From Physella acuta (lineage: Eukaryota; Mollusca; Gastropoda; Physidae): 64,000 bases of DNA. The notes beneath the pieces are model-generated. The model ran no database searches, was not told the origin of the DNA, and was given only the letters and a program-made list of their open reading frames with translations. The stretch's first letter is position 1. Each line of letters opens with the position of its first letter. The DNA is taken from contig NW_026731882.1 in the NCBI RefSeq assembly GCF_028476545.1, positions 517,501 to 581,500 of the forward strand. Reading direction: 5' to 3'. Position numbers and translations under genes: made by a program. Positions 44,016 to 64,000 of the stretch are shown here, in pieces.

Positions 44016-45470
44016 AGATAATAATACTGCACCATTGTCGTGCCTAACATGTTGATAATATACTCGCCTACGTTCATCGTTCACGCAGAGAGTAGCCTAC
44101 ATAATTATGTGACAATGTATAGAACGGACATTTCTGCATCTAAAATGCGCACCGACAAATGAGAAGCAATGCCTATATGTGCGCCATGTTTGAACACAAT
44201 GTTTGAAAACAATGTTTGAACCTTTCTAACATACAGGAAGTTAATCTTTCTTACACAACAAAAAGTGGCAAGGAATTACACATGTACTGAACAGATTGAC
44301 AAATGGTGGGATTAATTAAATGTTTTTAGACACGTAAACATTATTAACAATACCTAATTCGATATAATTTGTATACATTAGATTAGAGCATAGACCAAAA
44401 ATGAAATGTAAGAGTAATGATACTCAAAGGTAGATTAAAATTAATATACAAGAGTGTTACACACAAAAAGTGATCTACCATAAACTTTCTCTAATATTCT
44501 TATATAAAACTACGGGAAATGGCTATGGGGGATAGAGAAATTTTTTTTCAAAATAAATGTTTAATTACTTAAACTTTTAAAAATAGAATATAATCTCGTA
44601 GAAATAAGAATTGGGCACCGGGTGAACGCCAAACAATGTGTGTATCATAGTGCGGAACATTAGTACTTTATAAATTCATGTGCTGTTTTTGAGAAATCAG
44701 AAATAGCGTAAAGTACTACTTCAGTAAAATTTCGTCTATCTAACTGAAACAGTACTTAAGTTATAGTCTTTTGAAAACCAAAAATAGAATAGGTTCCAAT
44801 TAAGGTTACGGGAAATCGCTAAAAATTGATACTGATGTACACATTTGATGTAATACTCTTATATATGAAATATCATCAACCTAGTTGTAACGTTAATCAA
44901 GTTGTTGTGTTCACTAACACACAGACATTCGGACAAGATTGCAAAATTAAGTTTTTCCGACTCAGGGAGATCTAAAGCGTCGAGATTTGTAGACATCTAG
45001 ATTTCTATTTTTTTTTTTGCACGATTACAATTCTTCCTCTTTAATCCGTATACGAGATAATAATCAGTCATTAGCGTAAATTTCATTCTATTATAACAAA
45101 AGCAGTCTCTTAATTCTCATGACACCCTGTGATGTGGTCATTGATATCATAAAAAGATAAATGTTTATTTCATCAACCTCACAATTTCAGTGACTACATA
45201 AGCAGTATAGAGACAAAAACACCCCTCGCAATCTATCTAGGCCTGTCTAGTCCAACATATACCAATAATTTATTCCATCAACAGGCAAGCACTCTCTAAC
45301 ACTAGCTTAAAAATTCAGATTTCTATAATTCTACAACGAATCAAAACAGTATTAGATTATCCCTCCACCGCTTACTATGCAATCACACTTTTTTGCGTTT
45401 TTTTTTTAAAATCCTAAATTATATCTCTCCCTATGCATATACATTTGATTCAATGTAGAAATATTAACAA
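44016..45470 (+). promoter_or_regulatory. Conserved 5' flank of receptor copy 2
   Basis: Matches 21,522-22,990, including the diverged family X copy (about 44,460-45,065). Candidate home of the missing first exon or promoter. Confidence 0.4.
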
Positions 45471-45888
45471 TATTTACTTAATTACTTTAAGGGCGTAGGC
45501 TTAAACTGTTTTAATACTCGTTAGGAAACAATTGTGTCTTTATAGCTGTTTTAAGGTACATCTGCATATGTTTCCATAAATCTTAGTAACCACGGCGGTC
45601 ATCTTGAAAAATTAACCCATTCGTAATTTTTACCACCATTCATAAAATATTACATTTTAAGCCCAATATACAATGAATTCATTATCTTCTACCATATTTT
45701 GGGGTAATCATTTAAAAATTTCAAGTGCACTTCTTCAAATTATTTTATTATGAATTTTCAAATTGTGGGTCCATTAAAAACTAGTTTTAATATTCCATCA
45801 TTCTCCAAAATTAAGTGTTTTTAACGGACACAAATTTTGAAAATTTTAAATAAATTACTATGTATTCTATTCTTTATGCTCTTTTTGC
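45471..45888. other. Unit 2-only insertion upstream of receptor copy 2
   Basis: After AATATT(A/T)ACA unit 1 goes directly into (TA)n, whereas unit 2 has about 400 extra bases with TTTTAAGGTACATCTGCATA and ACGGCGGTCATCTTGAAAAA. Its style resembles the TTAA-flanked element of intron 5, but its ends are unclear. Confidence 0.4.
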
Positions 45889-46070
<182 letters not shown>

Positions 46071-46180
46071 ATGTCTCTGTGTGTGTTAAATGAATATATG
46101 TTAGAGCTATTTATCATGGTTATGATTTTGGTAGAGTTGTGCTTTTGTTCATTTACCAAAACAGAATATATATTTTTTAG

Positions 46181-63574
<17,394 letters not shown>

Positions 63575-64000
63575 GTGAATAGCATATTTAGCTGTTATTG
63601 GTTTTGTTGTTTTACTTGTTATATAATTGGATTATCAATTTTAGAAGATTGAAAATTCGTTATACATTCTGAAATTTTATTACAGAGAACAAACATGAGT
63701 TTATGTATTTAATCTTCCGAAATAGTTAACTTTGTGCATTGTGTATAGATAAAGTATTGAAGTGCAAGAATTCTAACACGAGATGTCCACTAATATCAAC
63801 ACATAAAACCGATAACATGCACACAGAACTAGAACGACTCTTGAAAATTTCATAGATGTATAGTAATTTTGGTAAGAACTAAGCAATTGTAAAATCTCGA
63901 GCGTAAATGAAACTATATATCCAAGAAGTTCAAAATGAGAATTGTAAAGATTTCAACATTGTGTCACAGAAGACATTTTTGTTTCAAATTTATTTCGAAT

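Overview
This window looks like AT-rich, repeat-dense animal nuclear DNA. I infer a lophotrochozoan, most likely a heterobranch gastropod (pulmonate snail). The reasons are multi-exon genes with GT-AG introns, long (TA)n tracts at about twenty places, tRNA-derived SINEs, Helitrons and hAT/MULE-type MITEs, and genes for secreted or membrane lectin/EGF proteins of the sort expanded in snails. The species cannot be fixed from sequence alone.

Layout. Positions 1-12.6 kb are gene-poor and made of nested mobile elements: a Helitron end carrying a LINE fragment, SINEs, palindromic MITEs, and a hAT element that hosts a MULE-type MITE and a SINE. Positions 12.9-18.7 kb hold a complete nine-exon gene, 398 codons plus stop, for a protein with two nearly identical C-type lectin-like domains, a Thr/Pro-rich stalk and a hydrophobic, GPI-like C-terminus. 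Positions 18.7-21.5 kb hold a minisatellite, a fold-back element and a fossil gag fragment of an LTR element.

From 21.5 kb to the window end lies a head-to-tail duplication with a unit of about 22.5-23 kb. Each unit carries one large gene on the + strand. It encodes a signal peptide, an EGF-like module, two galactose-binding-like (fucolectin/F5-8C type) domains, another EGF-like module, two Sushi/CCP domains, a short EGF-like piece, two more galactose-binding-like domains and a third EGF-like module. A transmembrane helix with a tail of about ten residues ends the protein. I traced 17 exons in copy 1 (23,192-42,264); the upstream exon with the start codon was not found. Copy 2 (46,181 onward) matches exon for exon through exon 14 and leaves the window before its last three exons. 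Introns between exons 1 and 16 are phase 1, as in shuffled extracellular modules.

The two copies differ in informative ways. Copy 1 has a one-base deletion in exon 11 that would stop the protein before the membrane anchor; copy 2 is open there. Differences in exons 2-3 are mostly amino-acid changing by hand count. Intron minisatellites differ several-fold in copy number, and many insertions are present in one copy only, several with a recognisable empty site in the other.

Reading: this is a piece of a cell-surface and secreted lectin cluster, plausibly involved in innate recognition. That role is inferred from domains only. No tRNA, rRNA, CRISPR or bacterial-type features were found.
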